A DNA stretch of 5,740 nt, taken from the NCBI GenBank assembly GCA_013694495.1, contig JACDCH010000368.1:1-5740 (forward strand), in the 5' to 3' direction. The notes below the pieces were generated by a model. It saw only the letters and a program-made list of their open reading frames with translations, was not told the origin of the DNA and ran no database searches. Of the stretch, positions 1-5,324 are shown piece after piece (positions within the stretch are counted from its first letter, which is position 1; the number at the start of each line of letters is the position of its first letter). This DNA comes from Acidimicrobiia bacterium. GTDB lineage: Bacteria > Actinomycetota > Acidimicrobiia > Acidimicrobiales > JACDCH01. The translations under genes and the position numbers were made by a program.

Positions 1-219
1 CTCTCGGACCACGTCGGGCGGGCCGTACGCTCGGCGCCGGTGCGGCGGTGGGACAGGGCGGGCGAGGTGCGCCGCGTCGGCTCGCTGCTGCGCAGCCCCT
101 ACGTGGTGGCCGAGCAGCGCAACGTCGACCCGGCCGACGACGTGGTCGTCGAGGAGGGTGAGCTCGTCGCCGCCCTGGACGGGCGCGGCCGGTTCACCAC
201 CGTCGCGTGGTTCGCCTGA
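1..219 (+). CDS. C-terminal end of an unidentified protein (partial)
   Basis: The frame is open from the first base of the window and ends at a TGA at 217-219, giving the last 72 residues of a protein whose start lies outside. The visible part is rich in Arg and Val. It has an acidic stretch (DPADDVVVEEGE, roughly residues 43-54 of the fragment) and ends with a beta-rich FTTVAWFA tail. GC-rich third positions and the absence of internal stops support real coding. I do not recognise the family and assign no function. It converges on whiB with 22 bp between the stop codons, and its own stop codon forms the first three bases of a perfect hairpin. Confidence 0.7.
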   Translation, partial: LSDHVGRAVRSAPVRRWDRAGEVRRVGSLLRSPYVVAEQRNVDPADDVVVEEGELVAALDGRGRFTTVAWFA

Positions 220-250
220 CCGGTCGCCCGGTCAGCGGGCCTCAGGCCCG
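217..250. terminator. Two tandem hairpins between convergent genes, probable bidirectional terminator
   Basis: Two perfect inverted repeats sit back to back. The first is TGACCGG / CCGGTCA (217-223 and 228-234) around a 4-nt loop. The second is CGGGCCT / AGGCCCG (236-242 and 244-250) around a single central base, so the real loop must open a few pairs. The first contains the TGA of the upstream plus-strand gene and the second contains the TGA of whiB (complement of 242-244). No T-tract follows on either strand, as is common for actinobacterial terminators. The function is inferred from structure and from the convergent position. Confidence 0.5.
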
Positions 251-502
251 GGCGTCGAGGACGCGCTTGCGCTCGTTCTCGTTCGTGCCGCCCCAGATCC
301 CGTGCGACTCCTTGATGCGGAGCGCGTAGTCGAGGCAGGGCTGACGCACGGCGCACGTGGCGCAGATCGCCTTCGCGCGCCGCTCGCGGTCGAGCTTCTC
401 GTCCTTGCGCTCGAAATTCGTCGGTGGGTAGAAGACGGCGGCCTGGGGGCCGCGACAGGCGGCCTTCTGCTGCCAAGCGTCGTCGGTACGCAGCGCGCTC
501 AT
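242..502 (-). CDS. whiB: WhiB-family iron-sulfur transcriptional regulator
   Basis: This is an 86-residue protein, typical for WhiB-like regulators. These small actinobacterial proteins bind a [4Fe-4S] cluster and control transcription, often through the principal sigma factor, in response to redox, nitric oxide or developmental cues. The four cluster ligands are visible: C16, C47, C50 and C56, with the C-x2-C-x5-C spacing. The GIWGG turn signature follows at 68-72, then a short basic tail (ERKR, 77-80). A charged insertion at 30-42 separates the first cysteine from the rest. The ATG at 502 is preferred because a GGGGGA lies 9 nt upstream and the family rarely carries the extra residues of a longer reading from 577, which also overlaps the promoter. 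I cannot assign the subclass (WhiB1 to WhiB7). It lies 83 bp downstream of the NfeD gene on the same strand, with its own predicted promoter. Confidence 0.93.
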   Translation of the reverse strand: MSALRTDDAWQQKAACRGPQAAVFYPPTNFERKDEKLDRERRAKAICATCAVRQPCLDYALRIKESHGIWGGTNENERKRVLDARA

Positions 503-548
503 GAAGCCATATCCCCCGAGCTCCCCCTTCCGGCCGAGGGAGATTCGG

Positions 549-577
549 AAACTACGTCCACCCCTGGGCGGCAGCAA
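549..577 (-). promoter_or_regulatory. Predicted sigma-70-type promoter of whiB
   Basis: On the minus strand a -35-like TTGCTG (577-572) and a -10-like TAGTTT (554-549, matching TANNNT) are separated by exactly 17 nt. Transcription would begin near 542, giving a leader of about 40 nt ahead of the ATG at 502. The whole promoter fits in the 83-bp gap after the NfeD gene, so whiB can be expressed alone. A CCCCT/AGGGG inverted repeat (561-565 and 577-581) overlaps the -35 and spacer and could be an operator, but it is short. Confidence 0.55.
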
Positions 578-585
578 GGGGAACT

Positions 586-1842
586 TCAGCTAGCGCGATG
601 CTCGCGACCGTCGCGGTAGTCCCGGGCGCCGCCGTCGATCGGCTCCACTTCCAGCACCAGCGCGTCGATGCCGGCGACCCGCACGAGCGCCCCGGCGGGG
701 ATCGGCGTGGCCCGGTTCGTGCGGGCCCGCCACGGGGCGTCGCGAATCACGACGGTGCCGTCGGGGTCGACGGCGGTGCGGGCCGTGCCCTGCTCGCCGA
801 TCATCCACTCCCGGCCGATCGTCGGCGTCGAGAACCGGCTCCGGACCATGGCCGGCATGCCGCCGAGCATCGCCAGGACCATGCCGACGACCGCGATCAG
901 CAGCGTGATCCAGGACAGCGCGACGTCGTCGCGGTACAGCAGCAACGACCCGAGGACGAAGGCGGCAGTGCCGAGGCCGGTCCACACCCGCGGCACCCCG
1001 GTCTGGATGTCCACGGCGAAGCCGAACATCGAGCACACGAGCAGGCCGACCGCCACCGGCGAGGTGGGCAGGACCGACAGCCCGTAGGCACCCAGCACGA
1101 GGAAGAGCGCCCCGACGCTGCCGGCCACGCCCACACCGGCGGTGAACAGCTCGAAGACCAGCAACGCCATGCCCATCACGAACAGCAGGTAGGCGACCGG
1201 CGGGCTGCCGACCGTGTGGGCCAGCTGATCGACCAGCGGCAGGGCAGAGAAGCGGACCCGGGTGACGGGTGTCCGCGTGCTGCGGCCGTCGGGGGTCGTG
1301 GCCTCGACCGACTCGACCGGGATGCCCTCGTCGGCGAGGTTCACGATGAAGTTGCCGACGACGCTGGCCGCGTCGGGGTCGATCTCGGTGATCTCGTCGG
1401 CGAAGGCCTGCTCGGGGTTGCGCGACGGCTGCCCCGTCCGCTGGAACGTCGACCGGTCGGCGAGGGCGCCCACGTCGGCCGCCTCGAGCAGCTCGGCCGC
1501 CTCGTCGCGCGCCTCGGCGCCGGAGGGGCCGACCCACACCGCGATCGGGACCTCGACCTCGTCGATGAGGGCCAGGAGCTCGTCGAAGCGGGGGCGGTCG
1601 ACGACGGCGCCCGGGCTGTCGAGCTGGAGGACGACTGCCACGGCACCGCAGGCGTCGGCCTCGATCACCGTGCGCTCCACGAAGTCGACGAGCACGTCGT
1701 CGAGCAGCCCCGAGACCTCCGCGACGCGGACCTCCTCGCAGGTCGTCGCCCCTGCTGGTGCAGCGGCGGCGGGCGCCGCGGTGGCGGCGCCGGCGGCGGC
1801 CAGCAGTCCGAGCACGACCCGACCGGGGGTTAGTCTCCGCAC
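586..1842 (-). CDS. nfeD: NfeD-family membrane protein with a ClpP-like N-terminal domain lacking the catalytic serine
   Basis: This is a 418-residue long-form NfeD protein. The order is: an N-terminal signal/anchor (about 7-30, Ala-rich); an extracytoplasmic ClpP-class domain (about 35-200); five hydrophobic segments (about 217-235, 239-259, 263-280, 287-303, 309-328); and a C-terminal NfeD OB-fold-like domain (about 342-400, with W371 and an IPAGALVRV strand). In the protease-like part, VLQLDSPG (71-78) corresponds to the family's D-T-P-G-G segment and VWVGPSGAEARDEA (102-115) to the segment that normally reads GARAASAG. The serine position is D113 here, so proteolysis is doubtful. Active relatives cleave membrane-associated substrates such as stomatin C-termini. 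C35 and C65 could form a disulfide outside the membrane. The start is a GTG with only a weak, close AGG upstream. The start codon lies 29 bp from the divergent ATPase gene, and codons 3-4 (AGA, CTA) are rare ones that overlap that gene's -10 box. Confidence 0.85.
   Translation of the reverse strand: MRRLTPGRVVLGLLAAAGAATAAPAAAAPAGATTCEEVRVAEVSGLLDDVLVDFVERTVIEADACGAVAVVLQLDSPGAVVDRPRFDELLALIDEVEVPIAVWVGPSGAEARDEAAELLEAADVGALADRSTFQRTGQPSRNPEQAFADEITEIDPDAASVVGNFIVNLADEGIPVESVEATTPDGRSTRTPVTRVRFSALPLVDQLAHTVGSPPVAYLLFVMGMALLVFELFTAGVGVAGSVGALFLVLGAYGLSVLPTSPVAVGLLVCSMFGFAVDIQTGVPRVWTGLGTAAFVLGSLLLYRDDVALSWITLLIAVVGMVLAMLGGMPAMVRSRFSTPTIGREWMIGEQGTARTAVDPDGTVVIRDAPWRARTNRATPIPAGALVRVAGIDALVLEVEPIDGGARDYRDGREHRAS
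1831..1836 (+). promoter_or_regulatory. Predicted -10 box of the Get3-like ATPase operon
   Basis: TAGTCT fits the actinobacterial TANNNT -10 consensus within the context GGGGTTAGTCTCCGC (1826-1840). Transcription would start near 1843, leaving a leader of about 29 nt that contains the Shine-Dalgarno-like sequence of the first ATPase gene. No clear -35 is visible. The box lies inside the first codons of the divergent NfeD gene. The same 15-base string with one difference precedes the receiver-domain gene near 5320. Confidence 0.5.
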
Positions 1843-1859
1843 GTCCTGCCTAGGGCCTC

Positions 1860-1866
1860 GAGGGGA
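1860..1866 (+). promoter_or_regulatory. Ribosome binding site deciding the GTG start of the first ATPase
   Basis: GAGGGGA ends 5 nt before the GTG at 1872-1874. This purine-rich stretch is the best Shine-Dalgarno match in the 29-bp divergent gap. It supports the GTG over any later start, which would damage the first beta-strand ahead of the P-loop. Confidence 0.6.
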
Positions 1867-1871
1867 AAGTT

Positions 1872-2822
1872 GTGGAAACAGCGGAGTTCCTCGCTGCGTC
1901 CCGCCTGGTCATCGTGGCCGGGAAGGGCGGCGTGGGCAAAACCACGGTGAGCGCCACGCTGGCGATGGCCGCGGCGCGTTCCGGCCTCGCCGTCCAGCTG
2001 CTCGAGATCGAGGGCAAGTCGGGACTGTCGTCGCTGTTCGGGCGGGAGGCGCTCGCCTACGACGACGCCGAGCTGGCACCGGGCATCCGGGGCCGCACGA
2101 TCACCCCCGACGAGGCCCTGCTCGACTACCTCAAGGCCCACGGGCTGTCCCGCGTCTCGAAGCGGCTGGTGTCGTCGGGCGCCCTCGAGATCGTGGCCAC
2201 GGCGGCACCGGGCATCCGCGACATCCTGGTGCTCGGCAAGGTCAAGCAGCTCGAGCAGGAACGGAGCGCCGACCTGCTGGTGCTCGACGCGCCCGCCGCC
2301 GGGCACGCCATCACGTTCCTGCTCGCCGCCCGGGCCCTGCTCGACACCGTCGGCGTCGGGCCCATCAACGCCCAGGCCCGCGACGTGCTCGAGCTGCTCA
2401 CCGACCCGGCCCGGTGCCAGGTGATGCTGGTCACGCTGCCAGAGGAGACCCCGGTCAACGAGCTCATCGACACCGCGTACCACCTCGAGGACCGCGTCGG
2501 CGTCAGCCTCGGGCCGGTGGTCGTCAACGGCGTCGTGGCCGAGCTCCCCGGGCTGGACACCGACCCCGAGGCGGCGGCCGAGGCCGGCGGCGTCTCGCTG
2601 CGGCCCGGCGAGGCCGAGTCGATGCGGGCCGCGGCGGCGTTCCGGGCCGAGCGCCGCGAGCTCCAGGTGGAGCAGGTCGCCCGCCTCAGCTCGGCACTGC
2701 CGCTCCCCCAGATCCACCTCCCGTTCCTGTTCGGTCCCGACCTCGGGTCCGCCGAGCTGGGCACCCTCACCGATGCGTTCACGGCCGGCATCACCGCGCT
2801 CGAGACCGTGAGCGGGCCCTGA
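1872..2822 (+). CDS. Get3/ArsA-like P-loop ATPase, first subunit of a pair (Rv3679-like)
   Basis: This is a 316-residue cytoplasmic ATPase of the SIMIBI class. The deviant Walker A GKGGVGKTT is at 17-25, with signature lysine K18 and P-loop lysine K23. The switch I region reads EIEGKSGL (45-52), so E47 stands where Get3/ArsA proteins have the catalytic Asp of the DPA/DPAH motif. Switch II is DAPAAGHAITFL (139-150), the Get3 form of D-T-A-P-T-G-H. VTLPEETPV (187-195) and N219 in VVVNG match the family's later strand and adenine-contacting Asn. There is no CxxC zinc pair (only one Cys, C182) and no obvious hydrophobic, Met-rich client groove. The stop overlaps the start of the second ATPase (TGATG), implying translational coupling and equal subunit amounts. 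In mycobacteria the equivalent pair is described as Get3-like and envelope- or stress-linked, not as a proven arsenite pump; no arsenite genes lie nearby. Function in membrane-protein handling is inferred. Confidence 0.88.
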   Translation: METAEFLAASRLVIVAGKGGVGKTTVSATLAMAAARSGLAVQLLEIEGKSGLSSLFGREALAYDDAELAPGIRGRTITPDEALLDYLKAHGLSRVSKRLVSSGALEIVATAAPGIRDILVLGKVKQLEQERSADLLVLDAPAAGHAITFLLAARALLDTVGVGPINAQARDVLELLTDPARCQVMLVTLPEETPVNELIDTAYHLEDRVGVSLGPVVVNGVVAELPGLDTDPEAAAEAGGVSLRPGEAESMRAAAAFRAERRELQVEQVARLSSALPLPQIHLPFLFGPDLGSAELGTLTDAFTAGITALETVSGP

Positions 2823-3934
2823 TGCCGGAGGCCACCAGGGAGGCGACGCCGCTGCTCGACCTCGTCGACACCGCCTCGGTGCTGGTGTGCTGCGGGTCGG
2901 GCGGGGTCGGCAAGACCACGACCGCGGCGGTGATCGCGCTCGAGGCGGCCCGGCGCGGCCGCCGGGCGGCCGTCGTCACCATCGACCCGGCCCGCCGGCT
3001 GGCCAACGCCATGGGGCTGGAGGCCCTGTCGAACGAGCCTTCGCAGGTGCAGGGCGACTGGCCGGGCGAGCTGTGGGCGCTGATGCTCGACACGAAGCGC
3101 ACGTTCGACTCGCTGGTCGCGGCGCACGCCGGTGACGAGGCCCAGACGCAGCGGATCCTGGCCAACCGCTTCTACCAGAACATCTCCGGCGCCCTGTCGG
3201 GCACGCAGGAGTACATGGCCACCGAGAAGCTCTACGAGCTGCACCACGAGCGCGACTTCGACCTCGTGGTCGTCGACACCCCGCCGTCGCGCCACGCCCT
3301 CGACTTCCTCGACGCCCCCCGCCGACTCACCCGCTTCCTCGACCACCGGCTCTACCGGATCCTGATGGCCCCCACCCGGGGCGCCATGAAGGCGGTGAGC
3401 GTGGCCGCCCAGGCGTTCGTCCGCACGCTCACCAAGGTCGTCGGCGGCGAGGTGTTCGACGACGCCATCACCTTCTTCACCGCCTTCGACGGGATGGAGA
3501 AGGGCTTCAAGCAGCGGGCCGAGGCGGTGATGGGGCTCCTGGCCGACGAGGGCACCTCGTTCGTGCTCATCGCGTCGCCCCGGCGCGACACCGTGGCCGA
3601 GGCCGACTACTTCGCGTCGAAGCTGGCCGAGGAGGGCATCGACGTCAGCGCCCTCGTCGTGAACCGGATGCACCCCCGCTTCGGCGAGGGCCTGGCCGAG
3701 GCCGCCGCCGCTCGGGCCGAGACGCTGGCCGGCACGCCGCTCGGCGACCACTACGCCAACCTCGCCGACTTCCGCCTCGCTGCGTCCGGCGAGGAGCAGC
3801 ACCTGGCCGACCTGACGGCGAAGGTCGCGCCGGCACCCGTCGTGCGGGTGCCGATGCTGTCGACCGACGTGCACGACCTCGCCGGCCTGGCCGCCGTGGC
3901 CGACCACCTCTTCGCCGCCGCCGGTCAAGGCTGA
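2822..3934 (+). CDS. Get3/ArsA-like P-loop ATPase, second subunit of the pair (Rv3680-like)
   Basis: This is a 370-residue ATPase paralogous to its upstream neighbour. Walker A reads GSGGVGKTT (25-33): the P-loop lysine K31 is present, but the signature lysine that reaches into the partner's site is S26. Switch I is canonical, TIDPARRLANAMG (53-65) with D55. Switch II is DTPPSRHALDFL (152-163), and N281 in LVVNR is the likely adenine-binding Asn. A long helical insertion (about 90-145) contains FYQNISGALSGTQEYMATEKLYEL, in two adjoining parts. The region 174-235 (MAPTRGAMKAV..., FFTAFDGMEKGF) would cover the nucleotide core as the client/helical subdomain does in Get3. The only cysteines are C23-C24, with no zinc CxxC. 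The ATG at 2822 overlaps the previous TGA by one base, with no clear Shine-Dalgarno, so coupled translation is expected. The same frame stays open far upstream, but that part is antisense or out of frame to real genes. The stop overlaps the converging signal peptidase gene by 10 bp. Confidence 0.88.
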   Translation: MPEATREATPLLDLVDTASVLVCCGSGGVGKTTTAAVIALEAARRGRRAAVVTIDPARRLANAMGLEALSNEPSQVQGDWPGELWALMLDTKRTFDSLVAAHAGDEAQTQRILANRFYQNISGALSGTQEYMATEKLYELHHERDFDLVVVDTPPSRHALDFLDAPRRLTRFLDHRLYRILMAPTRGAMKAVSVAAQAFVRTLTKVVGGEVFDDAITFFTAFDGMEKGFKQRAEAVMGLLADEGTSFVLIASPRRDTVAEADYFASKLAEEGIDVSALVVNRMHPRFGEGLAEAAAARAETLAGTPLGDHYANLADFRLAASGEEQHLADLTAKVAPAPVVRVPMLSTDVHDLAGLAAVADHLFAAAGQG

Positions 3935-4497
3935 GGGGACGACCGCAGGCGCAGCACCACCCGAGTGCGGCGGAGCCGGGCGATCTCGGCCTCCATGGCG
4001 GCGATCCTGCGCCGGGTCGAGCGGCCCCGCAGGCCGGCCAACTCGGAGACGGCGAGCAGCGAGAGCGGAACTGCGATCAGCGCGACCTGGGTCCTGTGGT
4101 CGGTGAGGGCGCCGACCACCGCACCCAGTCCGGCGACCCGCCACCGGACCTCACCGACGACGGCCCGAGCCGGGACGGGTCGACCGTCGGGCCGGGGGTT
4201 GGCGTCCCCCTGCGTCACGAAGAACCGCCCGCTCGGCTGATCGAGCACCTCCACGACCCGGTGCGTCACGACCGACGGCAGCCTGTCGTCACGGAACGCG
4301 ATCACCGTCCCGGGCCCGACGTCAGCGGGATCGACCGGCGCCAACGCGACCATCGAGCCGGGCGCGATGCCGGGCCGCATGGAGCCCGTCTCGACGGCGG
4401 CGAGGGTCCAGCCCTGCGCCCACGCCGAGACGAGCGCGGCGACGAGCGGCACGAGGAGAGCGATGAGCACGGTCAGGAAGACGGCGGCCCGGCGCAT
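3925..4497 (-). CDS. Signal peptidase I, ER/SipW (Ser-His) type
   Basis: This is a 190-residue membrane protease expected to remove signal peptides on the outer face of the membrane. The N-terminal membrane segment is about 5-27. Box B is ETGSMRPGIAPGS (36-48) with nucleophile S39. The general base is a histidine, H79 in VTHRVVEV, where the common bacterial LepB type has lysine. Box E is QGDANPRPDG (96-105) with D98 and D104. This is the arrangement of the eukaryotic/archaeal and Bacillus SipW enzymes. A second hydrophobic segment (about 136-156) returns to the membrane. It is followed by a basic, probably coiled-coil helix (about 160-180), so the C-terminal tail is likely cytoplasmic. The ATG at 4497 has no good Shine-Dalgarno and lies 10 bp after the stop of the cyclic-nucleotide domain gene, suggesting cotranscription. 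Its substrate set cannot be read from the sequence. Confidence 0.88.
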   Translation of the reverse strand: MRRAAVFLTVLIALLVPLVAALVSAWAQGWTLAAVETGSMRPGIAPGSMVALAPVDPADVGPGTVIAFRDDRLPSVVTHRVVEVLDQPSGRFFVTQGDANPRPDGRPVPARAVVGEVRWRVAGLGAVVGALTDHRTQVALIAVPLSLLAVSELAGLRGRSTRRRIAAMEAEIARLRRTRVVLRLRSSPQP

Positions 4498-4507
4498 GCC
4501 GCCATGG

Positions 4508-4795
4508 TCAGGCGGTGGCCGACGTCACGGTGGCCGACCGCGGGGCGTTGCCGAGCACGGCCATCTCGCCGACGCAGTCGCCCGGGCCGATCGAGCCCAC
4601 GAGCACCCCGCCGACGACGACGCTGGCCTCGCCGTCGAGCACGATCATCACCTCGTCGCCGGGATCGCCCTCCCGCAGGAGCGTCTGGCCCGGGGCGAGG
4701 GGCCGCTCGTGGGCGGCCTTCACGAGGTCGTCGAGGAGGGCGGGGGACGCGTCGGCGAACAGGGGCAACCGGGCCAAGGCCCGACCGTCTGTCAT
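4508..4795 (-). CDS. Short stand-alone cyclic nucleotide-binding domain protein
   Basis: This 95-residue protein is almost entirely a CAP/Crp-type cyclic nucleotide-binding domain. It has LPLFADASPALLDDL (10-24) as the N-terminal helical part, LREGDPGDEVMIVLDGEASV (40-59) as the beta-roll, and an intact phosphate-binding cassette GEMAVLGNAPRSATV (76-90). E77 would contact the ribose hydroxyl and R86 the cyclic phosphate. It stops just after the cassette, so the C-terminal B/C helices that usually form the lid and the dimer interface are missing. There is no DNA-binding or catalytic domain. A GGGTGGA 6 nt before the ATG at 4795 supports the start. It is flanked closely by the STAS gene (48 bp upstream) and the signal peptidase gene (10 bp downstream) on the same strand. 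It could be a small regulatory subunit or a decaying remnant; the intact cassette favours a working binder. Confidence 0.82.
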   Translation of the reverse strand: MTDGRALARLPLFADASPALLDDLVKAAHERPLAPGQTLLREGDPGDEVMIVLDGEASVVVGGVLVGSIGPGDCVGEMAVLGNAPRSATVTSATA

Positions 4796-4843
4796 GCGCC
4801 GTCCACCCTTTCCCCCGTCCCGCCGGGCCCCGCGCCGAGGAAC

Positions 4844-5188
4844 CTACTGGTCCGCGGTGGCGAGCGCGCTCGCTGCTTCCTCGACCGTCTCGGTGACGGG
4901 CACGATGCGGTCGAACCCGGTGGTGTGGAGGAGCCGGGTGAGCGTCGGGCGGCTGCACGCCACGGCGACGTCGCCCCCGGCCTCCCGGGCCCGCCGGATG
5001 CCGCCGATGAGGGCACCGAGGCCGGCCGAGTCCATGAACGGCACCGACGACAGGTCGATCAGCAGCCGCTGCGAGCCCGCCAGCTCGGCCAACGACTCTC
5101 GGAACTGGCCGACGGTGTAGGCGTCGAGCTCACCCACGGGGCGGCACACGGTGTAGTCGGTCGATTGCTCGACCTGGATCTCCAGCAA
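4844..5188 (-). CDS. STAS-domain anti-sigma factor antagonist (SpoIIAA/RsbV-like)
   Basis: This is a 114-residue single STAS domain. Such proteins bind an anti-sigma kinase (RsbW/SpoIIAB type) and release its sigma factor; the kinase switches them off by phosphorylating a conserved serine. Visible elements are the first strands with RPVGELDAYT (16-25), LLIDLSSVPFMDSAGLGAL (42-60) holding the expected phospho-acceptor S54, and a final helix near 100-111. Length matches the family. The TTG at 5188 is chosen because GGAGGA stands 3 nt upstream and no other start precedes the first strand. The CTG one codon later would also fit. No partner kinase or sigma factor lies in the window. It is the first gene of a probable minus-strand operon with the cyclic-nucleotide domain and signal peptidase genes. 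Confidence 0.9.
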   Translation of the reverse strand: MLEIQVEQSTDYTVCRPVGELDAYTVGQFRESLAELAGSQRLLIDLSSVPFMDSAGLGALIGGIRRAREAGGDVAVACSRPTLTRLLHTTGFDRIVPVTETVEEAASALATADQ

Positions 5189-5191
5189 CGA

Positions 5192-5197
5192 TCCTCC
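5192..5197 (-). promoter_or_regulatory. Ribosome binding site deciding the TTG start of the STAS gene
   Basis: GGAGGA on the minus strand (5197-5192) is the strongest Shine-Dalgarno match in the window. It ends 3 nt before TTG and 6 nt before the next CTG codon. The spacing to TTG is slightly tight, so either codon may be used; the protein differs by one residue. Confidence 0.6.
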
Positions 5198-5218
5198 AGG
5201 GGCGGCGGGGGTCGGGCG

Positions 5219-5224
5219 AGCGTA
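5219..5224 (-). promoter_or_regulatory. Predicted -10 box of the STAS-led operon
   Basis: TACGCT on the minus strand (5224-5219) matches TANNNT. It predicts a start near 5212 and a leader of about 24 nt that would contain the GGAGGA site. No convincing -35 is seen. It lies in the 144-bp divergent gap (5189-5332) shared with the receiver-domain gene, the longest non-coding stretch here. Confidence 0.35.
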
Positions 5225-5318
5225 CCCGCCTCGCGACGGACGGCGATCGGCAGCTCGTCCCCCCGTCGGGCCCGGCCGGGAACGCCGCCGAGGGTTCGGG
5301 ACGGCGCCCCCGTGGGGT

Positions 5319-5324
5319 TAGTGT
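5319..5324 (+). promoter_or_regulatory. Predicted -10 box of a leaderless receiver-domain mRNA
   Basis: TAGTGT matches TANNNT and sits in GGGGTTAGTGTCCGC (5314-5328). Its last base is 8 nt before the GTG at 5333, so transcription would begin at or next to the start codon. That is the usual actinobacterial leaderless arrangement and explains the lack of any Shine-Dalgarno. A weak -35-like TTCGGG lies at 5295-5300, 18 nt upstream. Confidence 0.45.

Noticed and set aside
503..577. A longer whiB reading with 25 extra N-terminal residues
   Set aside because: The extension starts at a TTG that coincides with the predicted -35 box and lacks a ribosome binding site, and WhiB proteins normally begin shortly before the first cluster cysteine.
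1750..1803. GC-rich triplet repeat resembling a microsatellite
   Set aside because: It encodes the Ala/Pro-rich hydrophobic part of the NfeD signal sequence in GC-rich codons, and the repeat units are irregular.
1848..1853. CCTAGG palindrome in the divergent gap as an operator
   Set aside because: Six bases with no flanking symmetry are too little to call, and it adds nothing beyond the promoter and ribosome-site reading.
1262..2821. A 520-codon open upstream extension in frame with the second ATPase
   Set aside because: It is antisense to the NfeD gene and then out of frame with the first ATPase. Its translation is Ser/Arg/Pro-rich low complexity, while the ATG at 2822 begins a normal Get3-like fold.
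1872..3934. Arsenite efflux ATPase ArsA
   Set aside because: No metal-binding cysteine set is present, the two halves are separate proteins, and no arsB, arsC, arsD or arsR gene is nearby; the Get3-like actinobacterial pair fits better.
2126..4144. A 672-residue minus-strand open frame across the ATPase genes
   Set aside because: The translation has no recognisable motif and is Gly/Arg/Ser-biased. It mirrors GC-rich third positions of the two real genes on the other strand.
4473..4520. Frameshift that truncated the cyclic nucleotide domain
   Set aside because: Neither alternative frame after the cassette continues with family-like helices. One runs into an unrelated short tail and the other into the signal peptidase start, so no single indel restores a longer domain.
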